Of a DNA stretch of 64,000 nucleotides, positions 27,233 through 35,762 are shown piece after piece. The notes beneath the pieces were generated by a model. It was not told the DNA's origin. It worked only from the letters and a program-made list of their open reading frames with translations, and ran no database searches. The translations under genes were made by a program, and so were the position numbers. Positions within the stretch are counted from its first letter, which is position 1. The number at the start of each line of letters is the position of its first letter. The stretch comes from Campylobacterales bacterium (lineage in GTDB: Bacteria; Campylobacterota; Campylobacteria; Campylobacterales; Sulfurospirillaceae), in NCBI GenBank assembly GCA_024280575.1, contig JAJRPV010000024.1, forward strand, positions 1 through 64,000. Direction: 5' to 3'.

Positions 27233-28605
27233 TTATTGTTTTTTATCTCTGCTTATTTCTATTTCAGATATGTTGCTTAGATTTGATTTTAATTTTTCCA
27301 ACATTTTGGTTACATGTAAGAGATTTTCGGTTGATTCAATAGCTATATCTTCAGTAGCACTTATTTTTCTGTCAAAACCTTTTTTATCAGTTTCATTTAG
27401 ATTTAAAGAATTAAGTGCATCACTAGCATCATCTGACAAGCTTTCTAATTCTTCTACTGCCTTTTCAGCCCTATTTATGGCATCTTGAGAATGGCCTAAG
27501 GCATTATTTACTTTTTGAACAAAAGAGTTTATGTGAGATGATGCCTCTTTAAGTTCATCTTCGTTAGTTTCTCTAAGTTTAAAATTTCTTGTATTTATAT
27601 GAGCAATATCACTTGAAGCCAATATTTTAGCTTTTTCTATAAAATCTCTTAAATGATTCATAATTTCTTTAGTAAGCAAAAAGGAATATAAGACAATAAT
27701 CAATCCCAAACTCAGAAGTGTAAATTGAATATATACAAAAAGCATATTTTTTTGTTCACTATAATCAGTAAAAAGCCAAACAGCTTCATTCATTGTATTT
27801 AGCACCTTAACATTATTATTATAGATGTATTGCATAAGAATATTGATATTTTTCTGCTCTGTGATTAAATCGGTTGCATAACTTTGAAAACTGTTCCAAT
27901 ATTTATATGTGCTTTTACAAGCAGAATAGACTTCCTTATTTTTTTTACATTTTCATCATTCAAAAAGCTGATAATTGTTTTATTATATAAATTTTTTGCA
28001 TTATTATATATAGCAAAATCTTCTTTATTGGAAGTCCTCAGATATCTTTTTAAAAAAAGTCCCATTCTTTGAGAAAGCATTCTTTGCCTTCCAGACAAGT
28101 CTATATATTTTCCTTGCATTTTATTTTTAACCATTTTTTTTACAATATTATCCGATAGAGATAATATTTTATTTATTTTAACTGTAAAAATTTCAAGATT
28201 TGGACTTATTTTTTCTAGATTATTCTCTAGCTTCATTATATTTTTTTTAAATGGAATCCACATTTCCCTAACTTGGTTTAATTTTTCGGTTATTTTTTCA
28301 TTTTGAGGCGGATATATACCTTTTGCACTGTTTCCGTTTATTAAATCTGATAATGAATTTTCAAAAGTATTCATAGAAGAATTTATAATTCTAAAATCTG
28401 TAGAATATTTATGTATATTGTAAAATACCTCTTTGCTAATTTTTTGTGTCAGCATTCTTTGTCTTCCGGCAATATTTATAATAAGAGCATCTTTTTTACT
28501 TCTCGCATTCATATATACCGATATTAAGATTGTAGCAACAACTATAAAAGTAAGAGAACCTCCCACTAATCTTAATTTATTATTTATTCCTGATGGTCTA
28601 ATCAT
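27233..28605 (-). pseudogene. NarX/PilJ-type nitrate-sensor-like membrane protein, split by one-base frameshift
   Basis: Two frames (27865-28605 and 27233-27835) make one protein if one base is added to the A4 run seen as T4 at 27913-27916; the joined sequence then reads WNSFQSYATDLITEQKN across the break. The first part has a membrane helix (~15-32) and two P-box-like motifs, AGRQRMLTQ and SGRQRMLSQ, typical of the type IV pili/NarX sensor domain. The second part has another membrane helix, a HAMP-like linker and coiled coil, but no kinase or MCP signalling core. It lies between a Crp/Fnr gene and napA. Confidence 0.7.
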
Positions 28606-28613
28606 TTTATACC

Positions 28614-29264
28614 TTACCTATATATTTCTTTTAACTCTTTTTTATCCACAACAATTACTTTATTGTTCCTAATTTCAATTATACCGTTTCTCATTAATTT
28701 TTTTAAAATTCTTGATAGAGTTTCGGGTTGTATATGCAACATATATGCAACCTCGTGTTTTTTCAACATATTAAAATATTCCAAATCATTATCAATCATG
28801 TGAGCTACTTTGGCAGTTCCGTCAAATACAATATCACGACTTATAATACACTGCATTTGCTGAATCATCAAAAACGACTCTTTCATGACTCTTCTCATTA
28901 ACTCTGGACTTTTTTTCATCAATTCTTTAAATTTTTTTGCATTTATTGATAAAACTTCACTATCTTCTAAAAATTCTGCATTTGCAAAACACTGAAGCAT
29001 AAATTCTTCACATAATTTTGACAAATCAAAGATAAGAGAATTTTTGGATAGCTTATATAAAAAAATCTCATTATCAAATCTGTCTACTTTATAAAATTTA
29101 ATTGATCCACTCAATACATAATAGATTGTATCTACTTCATCTTTTTCATAAAAAAGCACTTCATCTTTTACAAAATGTTTTATACTGCAAAATGATGAAA
29201 TCTCTTTTGTCAATGAAATTGGCAAAGAACCTAAAAAAGGAGATTTTTTAAGTTTGTCTATCAT
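28614..29264 (-). CDS. Crp/Fnr-family transcriptional regulator
   Basis: The ATG at 29264 (216 aa) is preferred over 29306 because GAGG lies nine bases upstream. The N-terminal cyclic-nucleotide-like beta barrel (VLSGSIKFYKVDRFDNEI) lacks an N-terminal Cys cluster, so it does not look like an oxygen-sensing Fe-S FNR. The C-terminal helix-turn-helix reads QPETLSRILKKL, where E..SR matches the TTGA-reading residues of FNR. It is 8 bp from the sensor gene and upstream of nap, so control of nitrate respiration by nitrate, nitrite or NO is likely but inferred. Confidence 0.85.
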   Translation of the reverse strand: MIDKLKKSPFLGSLPISLTKEISSFCSIKHFVKDEVLFYEKDEVDTIYYVLSGSIKFYKVDRFDNEIFLYKLSKNSLIFDLSKLCEEFMLQCFANAEFLEDSEVLSINAKKFKELMKKSPELMRRVMKESFLMIQQMQCIISRDIVFDGTAKVAHMIDNDLEYFNMLKKHEVAYMLHIQPETLSRILKKLMRNGIIEIRNNKVIVVDKKELKEIYR

Positions 29265-29331
29265 TGTATTAACCTCATATTTTTGTATCACGACCAATCT
29301 TAACAAAATATTTCTTTTTAACAGATTATGC

Positions 29332-29337
29332 TATAAT
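29332..29337 (+). promoter_or_regulatory. Extended -10 promoter for the ZorAB-like genes
   Basis: TGCTATAAT forms an extended -10 element about 32 bases before the GTG start at 29369. No clear -35 is seen, which is usual for Campylobacterota sigma-70 promoters. Confidence 0.6.
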
Positions 29338-29368
29338 ATTTTTTTAATTTTACCACTAGGAGATTATA

Positions 29369-30496
29369 GTGTTGCCATCAGTTGAATCATCAAATTGTTT
29401 TCCAAATTTTATAGTCATACTTTCACTCCCTATATTGTTATTTGGTGCAGCCATTGGAGCTTATTTCGGATATATTCCTTTAAAAGTTGAAATGCACACA
29501 CTTGTAATACTAGGCTTTATATTTTTAGTTTTTATATTTTTTATAAAACACAATGCAAATTATGCAGCTTGTGGATTTAGAAACTCCTTTTATGATATAG
29601 GTGAAAAATTACAAGAGTATTTAAATACGAACATGTTATCTATTAATGGTAATAAAAAATCATTATCAAGCATAGATGATTTTTTAGAAAAATATATTAA
29701 TGGATTTAGAAATGATAATTTTTCATCCATTGCAACAACAGTTTTTCCAATGCTTGGAATCTTGGGTACTTTTATATCTATCGCTCTGTCTATGCCTGAT
29801 TTTTCTGTTAAAAATGCTGATGCGTTAGATCATGAAATAACTATTCTTTTAAGTGGTGTTGGAACTGCCTTTTATGCCTCAATTTATGGTATATTTTTAT
29901 CTCTTTGGTGGATGTTCTTTGAAAAAAGAGGGATGAGCAAGATATCTCGTACACTAAATTATATAAAAACTCTCTATTCAAAATATGTATGGAATCAAAA
30001 TGAATTAGATAAATACCAATATGAAAATAGACAAATAGAAAATGAAAATTTAGTTACCGCTTTAAAAGAGATATTCACAATTGATAAAGTACGAGAACTA
30101 AATGAAGACTACCTAAATAACTTTAAAGCCATAATAGAAACCACCTCTTCTTCTTTTACAAGAATAACGGATGACATGAACGGTGCAGCTGACAAGCTTA
30201 GCGAAACACTATCAAAAGTACAATATTCTGGAGATGCATTAAGCGCTACCCAAAATTTAGATGTTACTATAAAAGATTTTATAATCGCCACAAATTCCCT
30301 TGATAATACAATATCTAATATAGACGAGAAACTCTCTAAAAATGTTACTTCATCATTTGGAAAAATAGATAAAGAAGTTGCCGATATAGTTGTGAAACTA
30401 GCAGATTTTGCCTATTTACTAGATGGACACAATGAAAAGATTTTGCAAGATTTGGAAGAGTATCACAGAGAAATGCTTAAACAATTTAAGAGATAA
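29369..30496 (+). CDS. MotA/TolQ/ExbB-family proton channel protein with long cytoplasmic tail (ZorA-like)
   Basis: The start is GTG, seven bases after AGGAGA. The 375-aa protein has two early membrane helices (~12-32, ~42-60), a soluble loop, then the paired helices of the ExbB/MotA family (VFPMLGILGTFISIALS ~125 and ILLSGVGTAFYASIYGIF ~157). About 190 residues of charged coiled-coil-like tail follow (~185-375). This layout, with a MotB/OmpA partner immediately downstream, resembles ZorA of the Zorya defence system; no ZorC or ZorD is nearby. It could instead be a conserved housekeeping stator-like protein. Confidence 0.7.
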   Translation: MLPSVESSNCFPNFIVILSLPILLFGAAIGAYFGYIPLKVEMHTLVILGFIFLVFIFFIKHNANYAACGFRNSFYDIGEKLQEYLNTNMLSINGNKKSLSSIDDFLEKYINGFRNDNFSSIATTVFPMLGILGTFISIALSMPDFSVKNADALDHEITILLSGVGTAFYASIYGIFLSLWWMFFEKRGMSKISRTLNYIKTLYSKYVWNQNELDKYQYENRQIENENLVTALKEIFTIDKVRELNEDYLNNFKAIIETTSSSFTRITDDMNGAADKLSETLSKVQYSGDALSATQNLDVTIKDFIIATNSLDNTISNIDEKLSKNVTSSFGKIDKEVADIVVKLADFAYLLDGHNEKILQDLEEYHREMLKQFKR

Positions 30497-30498
30497 AA

Positions 30499-31512
30499 AT
30501 GACCTTTAAAAAAAATAAAAACGAAGATATTACAAATTTTTGGATTTCTTACGCGGATTTAATGGCTGGATTACTTTTTGTATTTATTTTACTCATAGGT
30601 GCAATTGTTACCAAATCAATTATTTTAAAACATCACCTTTTATCTAGTGAAAGCAGCTTAGAGAAAAAGAAAAGTGCTTTACAGTTAAAGAGTGATGAAA
30701 TCCAAGAATTAAAAGCTATGCTTTTTCAAAAAAACACACAATTAAGCTCATTTAGCAATAAGATCGTAATTTTGCAATCAGTTATCAACGATACAAATGC
30801 ATCATTACTAGAAAAAGAGAAGAATCTAGAAGACTATAAAGGAAAAGTACTAGTATTGTCGAACGAATTAAATGCAAAAAAACAAGCTATTACACTCAAA
30901 GACGAACAAGTTCTAAAACTCTTAAATGCGATGGGAGAAAAGGAAACTAGATATGATAGACTACTTGCTCAAATGCAAGAGACTAAAAATAAGATAAAAA
31001 ATCTTACCGGTATTCGCATAAAAGTCATAGGTGAATTAAAAAGAATCCTTGGAAAGAAAATTAAAATAGATCCAAAAAATGGTTCTTTAAGATTCTCTTC
31101 CAACATACTGTTTGACAAAGGCAAAGCAGTTTTAAAAGAGGATTCCAAGAAACAGTTAAAAAAAGTTTTTATTGAATATGTTGGTGCTTTGATGGGCAAC
31201 AAAGACATCAAAGATCATATAGATAAAATTATCATTGAAGGACATACCGACAGTGACGGCGGTTTTTTATATAATCTCGAGCTTTCTCAAAAAAGAGCTT
31301 ATGAGGTTATGAATTATCTTTTAAGTCTTGATTTTGTTAAAACACACCATATTAAACCTCTCATGATAGCAAGCGGAAGATCTTATCTTGATCCAATTTA
31401 CGATAAAGATGGAAAAGAAAACAAGGATGCTTCAAGAAGAATAGAGATCAAATTTTCACTTAAAAACCAAAATGCCATGAAAGAGATAGAAAGAATCCTA
31501 GATGCAAAATAA
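30499..31512 (+). CDS. OmpA/MotB-domain protein with TM aspartate (ZorB-like)
   Basis: The single N-terminal membrane helix carries ISYADLMAGLLFVFILLIG with Asp20, the position of the proton-carrying Asp in MotB. A long coiled coil follows (~50-175) and then an OmpA-like peptidoglycan-binding domain (~195-325) with EGHTDSDGG and SQKRAYEVMNYL. It starts two bases after the ZorA-like stop. Together they should form an ion-driven, wall-anchored complex; the work it does is unknown. Confidence 0.75.
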   Translation: MTFKKNKNEDITNFWISYADLMAGLLFVFILLIGAIVTKSIILKHHLLSSESSLEKKKSALQLKSDEIQELKAMLFQKNTQLSSFSNKIVILQSVINDTNASLLEKEKNLEDYKGKVLVLSNELNAKKQAITLKDEQVLKLLNAMGEKETRYDRLLAQMQETKNKIKNLTGIRIKVIGELKRILGKKIKIDPKNGSLRFSSNILFDKGKAVLKEDSKKQLKKVFIEYVGALMGNKDIKDHIDKIIIEGHTDSDGGFLYNLELSQKRAYEVMNYLLSLDFVKTHHIKPLMIASGRSYLDPIYDKDGKENKDASRRIEIKFSLKNQNAMKEIERILDAK

Positions 31513-31669
31513 TTTTGAACCTTTAAATTTAAAAAATGCTAACAGGCATTTAGATTGGCTTATCAACAAAACCGGGAGTGTCAGTAAAACTAGCAATATC
31601 ACTAAGCCAAAAAAAACAAAAGTATCGCTCTGGAGTAAAGTTTTAAATATTCTTACAAGGATATTTTAG
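31502..31669 (+). CDS. Small ORF coupled to the ZorB-like gene
   Basis: A 55-aa frame starts at ATG 31502, overlapping the ZorB-like stop by 11 bp, and ends at TAG 31667-31669. It has a polar N-terminus (MQNNFEPLNLKNANRHLDWL), a basic middle and a hydrophobic end (SLWSKVLNILTRIF). The overlap and the otherwise open gap to yggT suggest that it is translated, but I recognise no family. Confidence 0.5.
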   Translation: MQNNFEPLNLKNANRHLDWLINKTGSVSKTSNITKPKKTKVSLWSKVLNILTRIF

Positions 31670-31699
31670 AGATAATACACATTTAAAGGAGATTACGAA

Positions 31700-31996
31700 A
31701 TGATAGTTTTTTCAACACTGATAGAAGCAATAGCTCAAATCTTACATATGGTTATCAATATTTATATTTGGGTTGTAATAATCGCAGCTCTAATAACCTG
31801 GGTTAGACCTGATCCCTATAATCCTATTATTCAAGTATTAAATAGACTAACAGAACCTGTTTATGCCTTTATACGAAGATATGTGCCGACTGTGATAGGA
31901 GGAATTGATTTGGCGCCTATTATCATTATATTAGCTCTTCAATTTTTAGATCTTTTTGCAGTAAAATTGCTGTTTTCTTTAGCAAATGGTGTTTAA
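31700..31996 (+). CDS. YggT family membrane protein
   Basis: The 98-aa protein has two membrane helices flanking the YggT signature RPDPYNPIIQVLNRLTEPVY (~35-55). The family is often near division or envelope genes and has been linked to turgor or cation tolerance; its role here is not known. An AAAGGAGA site precedes the ATG, and its end overlaps slt by 11 bp. Confidence 0.88.
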   Translation: MIVFSTLIEAIAQILHMVINIYIWVVIIAALITWVRPDPYNPIIQVLNRLTEPVYAFIRRYVPTVIGGIDLAPIIIILALQFLDLFAVKLLFSLANGV

Positions 31997-33602
31997 AAAT
32001 TATCTACTTAATAAAGTAGTCTTACTTGGTATTTTTTGTGTGCAGATTCTGTTTGCACAGATTCCAAAGAACATGGAAGATTTTAAGAAATTACCAAAAA
32101 GCATAGCAAAAGATTACTATATATATAGATATTTAAATGAAAAAAATATAAGTTCTGATCAGGCTAAAAAGCTTTTCGTGCAGGCAAAAAGAATTAATAG
32201 AAAACTCTTCTATTCTTTTGCAAAAAAGATGAATGATCCTGGGTTTAAAAAAGTTTCAAAATGCCTAAGATTAAATACAGCACAACTTCTGAAGAAAGAC
32301 TCTGAATGTATCGCTATTGGACTTAGCATATATGATATATTTTCTTTAGATAAAAATACATTAAAAAAATTAAATACCAATCTAGCAAATTATAAAGATT
32401 TAAATAGCATTTTAAAAATATCAACTTCTTCAGATATTTTTAGTTCCGCACTAAAAGATAAAAATATTTTTATAAAAATTTTTAATCATATTGGTTCAAT
32501 TAACAGAAAAAAATTATTTAACAAACTTATCTCAAAGAACAACATAAACCAGTTATCAACTATTTATGGATTTAACAAAAGTATAGAAATCATATTAACA
32601 CAAAGAGAACTTAAGAACTTGCAAAAATCTATTTTAAATATCGATGCAACTTCAAATTTAACAAGCAAATCGCTTTTCTTTTTGGGGCTTAATGCTTTAG
32701 AATTCAATAAAAAAGATTTGGCTTTAAAATATTTTAATAAAGCCTTTAATAAAGCTTACTATAGATTTGACAAAGATAAAATTTTATTTTGGGAATACTT
32801 GGCTAGTACAGATGAGAATTTTTTAAAAAGTCTTAAATCGAGTTTTGACATAAATATTTATACAATATTTGCAAATGAAAAATACTCAACAAAATTTGAT
32901 AATATAATTTCACCACAAATTAGAAACAAAAAAATTAATTATGATATTGAAAATCCTTTTTTATGGGGAAGTTTACTGCATAAGATAAAAGATAAAAATT
33001 CAAGCGCGCTAGAAGAAATATCAAAAAAATTTAAACACTCAAACACTATTGGACAATATACCTTTATAAAAGAACGAGCAGAAAAGTACAAAAAACACTA
33101 TTTTCCAATGCCTTTTTATGATTTATTAGAGAACTATAAGCAAAAAAGAATTTCTCTTATTTTGGCGATAGCAAGACAAGAGAGTAGATTTATACCAGCT
33201 TCCATCTCTACATCCTATGCACTAGGAATGATGCAATTCATGCCTTTTTTAGCCCGTGCCACAGCTAAACAAAAAAAATTGAAAAACTTTGATTTAGATG
33301 ATATGTTTAAACCCAAAGTTGCATACAGTTTTGCAAATTCACATCTTAATTACCTTAGTCGTCATCTTAAAAATCCCCTTTTTATTGCTTACGCATATAA
33401 TGGTGGCATAGGGTATGTCAGAAGACTTTTAAAATCTGGAAAATTCTTTAAAAAAGGTAAATATGAACCATATTTGAGCATGGAACTCATAAGCTATCCT
33501 GAGAGTAGAAAATATGGTAAAAAAGTATTGGCAAATTATATAATCTATATGCAACTTTTTGGAAAAAAAATAACTCTTAGCAAATTAATTGCCAAAATGT
33601 GA
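31986..33602 (+). CDS. slt: Soluble lytic murein transglycosylase (Slt-type)
   Basis: A signal peptide (~1-24) precedes a long helical region and a C-terminal lysozyme-like SLT domain: AIARQESRFIPASIS with the catalytic Glu (~398), YALGMMQFMP (~409) and AYAYNGGIGYVRR (~463). It cleaves glycan strands to 1,6-anhydromuropeptides in the periplasm. The 538-aa length fits the Slt70-like class. Its 11-bp overlap with yggT and position after the wall-anchored ZorB-like gene suggest one envelope transcript. Confidence 0.88.
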   Translation: MVFKNYLLNKVVLLGIFCVQILFAQIPKNMEDFKKLPKSIAKDYYIYRYLNEKNISSDQAKKLFVQAKRINRKLFYSFAKKMNDPGFKKVSKCLRLNTAQLLKKDSECIAIGLSIYDIFSLDKNTLKKLNTNLANYKDLNSILKISTSSDIFSSALKDKNIFIKIFNHIGSINRKKLFNKLISKNNINQLSTIYGFNKSIEIILTQRELKNLQKSILNIDATSNLTSKSLFFLGLNALEFNKKDLALKYFNKAFNKAYYRFDKDKILFWEYLASTDENFLKSLKSSFDINIYTIFANEKYSTKFDNIISPQIRNKKINYDIENPFLWGSLLHKIKDKNSSALEEISKKFKHSNTIGQYTFIKERAEKYKKHYFPMPFYDLLENYKQKRISLILAIARQESRFIPASISTSYALGMMQFMPFLARATAKQKKLKNFDLDDMFKPKVAYSFANSHLNYLSRHLKNPLFIAYAYNGGIGYVRRLLKSGKFFKKGKYEPYLSMELISYPESRKYGKKVLANYIIYMQLFGKKITLSKLIAKM

Positions 33603-33634
33603 TAGAATAAAAAAAATAACTTGGAGGCGACAAA

Positions 33635-34648
33635 ATGGTTAAAAAATCTTTAGGTATCACCGTTAGCAGATATATTATGGATCTACAACATATGTTCCCC
33701 GAAGCCAAGGGAGATTTGACTGGTTTACTAAATGAACTTATAGTAGCAGCGAAAACTATAAATGCTGAAGTTAATAAAGCTGGACTTGCTGATATTTTAG
33801 GACAATCTGGCAAAAAAAATGTACAAGGGGAAGAGGTTCAAAATCTAGATGAACTAACAAACAATACAATCAAAAAGCGCATGGAAAGCTGCGGATATGT
33901 ATGTGCTATGGTTTCTGAAGAAGAAGACAATATAATACCTGTAAGAAAAGGTTATAGTGGTAAATATACTCTTGCTTTTGACCCACTTGATGGCTCATCC
34001 AATATAGATGTCAATGTCAGCATTGGAACGATTTTTTCTATACCCAGGCGCATCACCTCTAGTTCAGAAGTTTCATCTTATGATATACCAGGAACTGCTG
34101 AAGATTTCTTGCAAAAAGGAAGCGAACAAGTAGCTGCTGGATATATATTGTATGGCTCTAGTACAATGATGGTATTTTCAACAGGACATGGAGTAAACGG
34201 CTTCACACTAGATCCAAGTGTCGGTGAATTTTATCTCTCACATAAAAATATTAAAATACCAAAAACTTGCAAATATTTGAGTATTAATGAAGGAAACCAC
34301 AAATACTGGAATGAAAATATGAAAAACTACATTGACCATATAAAAGACAGAGAAATTTCTTCTAGATATATTGGATCATTAGTAGCAGATTTTCATAGAA
34401 ATCTCATAAGTGGAGGAATATTTTTATATCCTAAAGATAAAAAAGATCCATCAAAAAAACAAGGAAAACTAAGATTGCTCTACGAAGCTGCGCCACTTGC
34501 TTTTTTAATACAACAAGCCGGAGGTAAAGCTGTTACTGATGAAGGGGAAGATATATTGGAAATCAAACCAACATCTATACATCAACGAACACCTCTTATT
34601 ATTGGAAACAAGGATGCCGTAAGTGAAGCGATAGAGTTTTTAAACTAA
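33635..34648 (+). CDS. fbp: Fructose-1,6-bisphosphatase class I, canonical length
   Basis: The 337-aa protein has the metal/phosphate motifs SEEEDN (~94), FDPLDGSSNIDVNVSIGTIF (~118), YEAAPLAFLIQQAGGKA (~288) and HQRTPLIIG (~317). It hydrolyses fructose-1,6-bisphosphate (and in some autotrophs sedoheptulose bisphosphate) in gluconeogenesis. A TTGGAGG site precedes the ATG. A second, shorter class I FBPase gene lies 1.1 kb downstream. Confidence 0.92.
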   Translation: MVKKSLGITVSRYIMDLQHMFPEAKGDLTGLLNELIVAAKTINAEVNKAGLADILGQSGKKNVQGEEVQNLDELTNNTIKKRMESCGYVCAMVSEEEDNIIPVRKGYSGKYTLAFDPLDGSSNIDVNVSIGTIFSIPRRITSSSEVSSYDIPGTAEDFLQKGSEQVAAGYILYGSSTMMVFSTGHGVNGFTLDPSVGEFYLSHKNIKIPKTCKYLSINEGNHKYWNENMKNYIDHIKDREISSRYIGSLVADFHRNLISGGIFLYPKDKKDPSKKQGKLRLLYEAAPLAFLIQQAGGKAVTDEGEDILEIKPTSIHQRTPLIIGNKDAVSEAIEFLN

Positions 34649-35139
34649 AAATCTTTTTCGAAAATAAAAGATTTTTTTGGGTATGATTTTACTTTAAAAC
34701 TAAACGATATATTATTTTTATCTATCTTTCTGGTTTCAACCAAAAAGTATTGGCTCCAAGGATTTGATGCTGGGATAATTTGCAATATTTTACTATTTGA
34801 CTTTAACTTCTTCACACTTAATAAACGGGTACTGTCTTCAATATTAAAATGTATATCACCTTTGTTTAAATCTATTTTGGTTTTTTGTGTAGAAAAATTT
34901 ACAAAATGGAATCCAATTACAAACTGTTCTTTATCTTTATCAACTATTTTTTGATTTTTGAGAGAATTCAAATATGTAACGGTTACAAAAATTCTTATTT
35001 TTCCATTTTCCAAAATCTGAGTTTTTTTCGTATTTGCAACACTTTGCTCTGTTGTTTGTTTCGAACCCGTATATAAAGAATCATGCTTATAAGAACAAGC
35101 TGTTAAAAATAAAACCAGAATCAACAAAAGATTTTTCAC
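34645..35139 (-). CDS. Lipoprotein, unknown function (YcfL-like)
   Basis: The GTG at 35139 (164 aa) is preferred because GGAG precedes it and the signal sequence then begins directly (MKNLLLILVLFLTAC with lipobox LTAC). The longer frame to 35187 adds 16 residues before the signal. The mature domain, with IRIFVTVTYLNSLKNQKIV and IPASNPWSQYFLVET, looks like one beta-rich fold resembling small envelope lipoproteins. It converges on fbp with a 4-bp overlap. Confidence 0.6.
   Translation of the reverse strand: MKNLLLILVLFLTACSYKHDSLYTGSKQTTEQSVANTKKTQILENGKIRIFVTVTYLNSLKNQKIVDKDKEQFVIGFHFVNFSTQKTKIDLNKGDIHFNIEDSTRLLSVKKLKSNSKILQIIPASNPWSQYFLVETRKIDKNNISFSFKVKSYPKKSFIFEKDF
34647..34677 (+). terminator. 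Rho-independent terminator after fbp
   Basis: An 11-bp stem (34647-34657 with 34666-34676) with an 8-nt loop ends in a T-run, directly after the fbp stop and inside the end of the convergent lipoprotein gene. Confidence 0.7.
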
Positions 35140-35219
35140 TAGGTAGCTCCATATTTTGTATTGCAAAATTATAAGCTCTTTTTCCAAACAAACTCATTAA
35201 AAACTAAACTAATTTTGGA

Positions 35220-35225
35220 TATAAT
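35220..35225 (+). promoter_or_regulatory. -10 box upstream of mobB
   Basis: TATAAT lies 30 bases before the mobB ATG in the divergent gap with the lipoprotein gene and probably drives mobB, fbp, the small gene and metG. Confidence 0.5.
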
Positions 35226-35255
35226 CCCGATAACTTATAAAAAATGGATTAAATT

Positions 35256-35753
35256 ATGAAAAATTTGGCAGTAGCATTCAGCGGTCCTTCAAATAGTGGT
35301 AAAACTTCATTGATAGTAAAGGTATCTAACTTTTTAAAAGATACTTATCAAATAGCTATCGTCAAGCATGATCCCGGTGACAAAGCTACCTTTGACCAAA
35401 AAGGTAAAGATAGTTGGAAATTTGAACAAACAGGAGCTGAAGTTATAGTAGCAAGTCCAACAAGAACTACTTTTTTCTCTCAAAAAAGAAAAGATTTAGA
35501 TGAAATCATAAGGGTTTTTGGCGATTTTGATCTTTTGATTGTAGAAGGCTTAAAAACTCTTCCTCTTCCTAGGATTTCCATTTTTAGAAATAAGATCGAT
35601 GAAAGTTATTTTGAGTATTCAAATGCAATAGCGATTGATGACAGTATTGATATAACAAAATATAAGATTCCGGATAATTTAGATGTGTTAGATTTAAACG
35701 ATACTAATTATATAATAGAATGGATATTGAAAAATTCCAAAAAAATTAGGTAA
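35256..35753 (+). CDS. mobB: Molybdopterin-guanine dinucleotide biosynthesis adapter MobB
   Basis: MobB is a GTP-binding partner of MobA in making the MGD cofactor, which NapA needs. The Walker A GPSNSGKTSL (~9) and the IVEGLKTLPLPRISIFR segment (~96) identify it; the length is 165 aa. It is next to the second FBPase and not linked to other moa or moe genes in view. Confidence 0.9.
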   Translation: MKNLAVAFSGPSNSGKTSLIVKVSNFLKDTYQIAIVKHDPGDKATFDQKGKDSWKFEQTGAEVIVASPTRTTFFSQKRKDLDEIIRVFGDFDLLIVEGLKTLPLPRISIFRNKIDESYFEYSNAIAIDDSIDITKYKIPDNLDVLDLNDTNYIIEWILKNSKKIR

Positions 35754-35762
35754 GGATTTAAA

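Noticed and set aside
29369-31669. Calling the locus a complete Zorya defence system
   Set aside because: ZorC, ZorD and ZorE are absent and the flanking genes are ordinary; only ZorAB-like components are seen.
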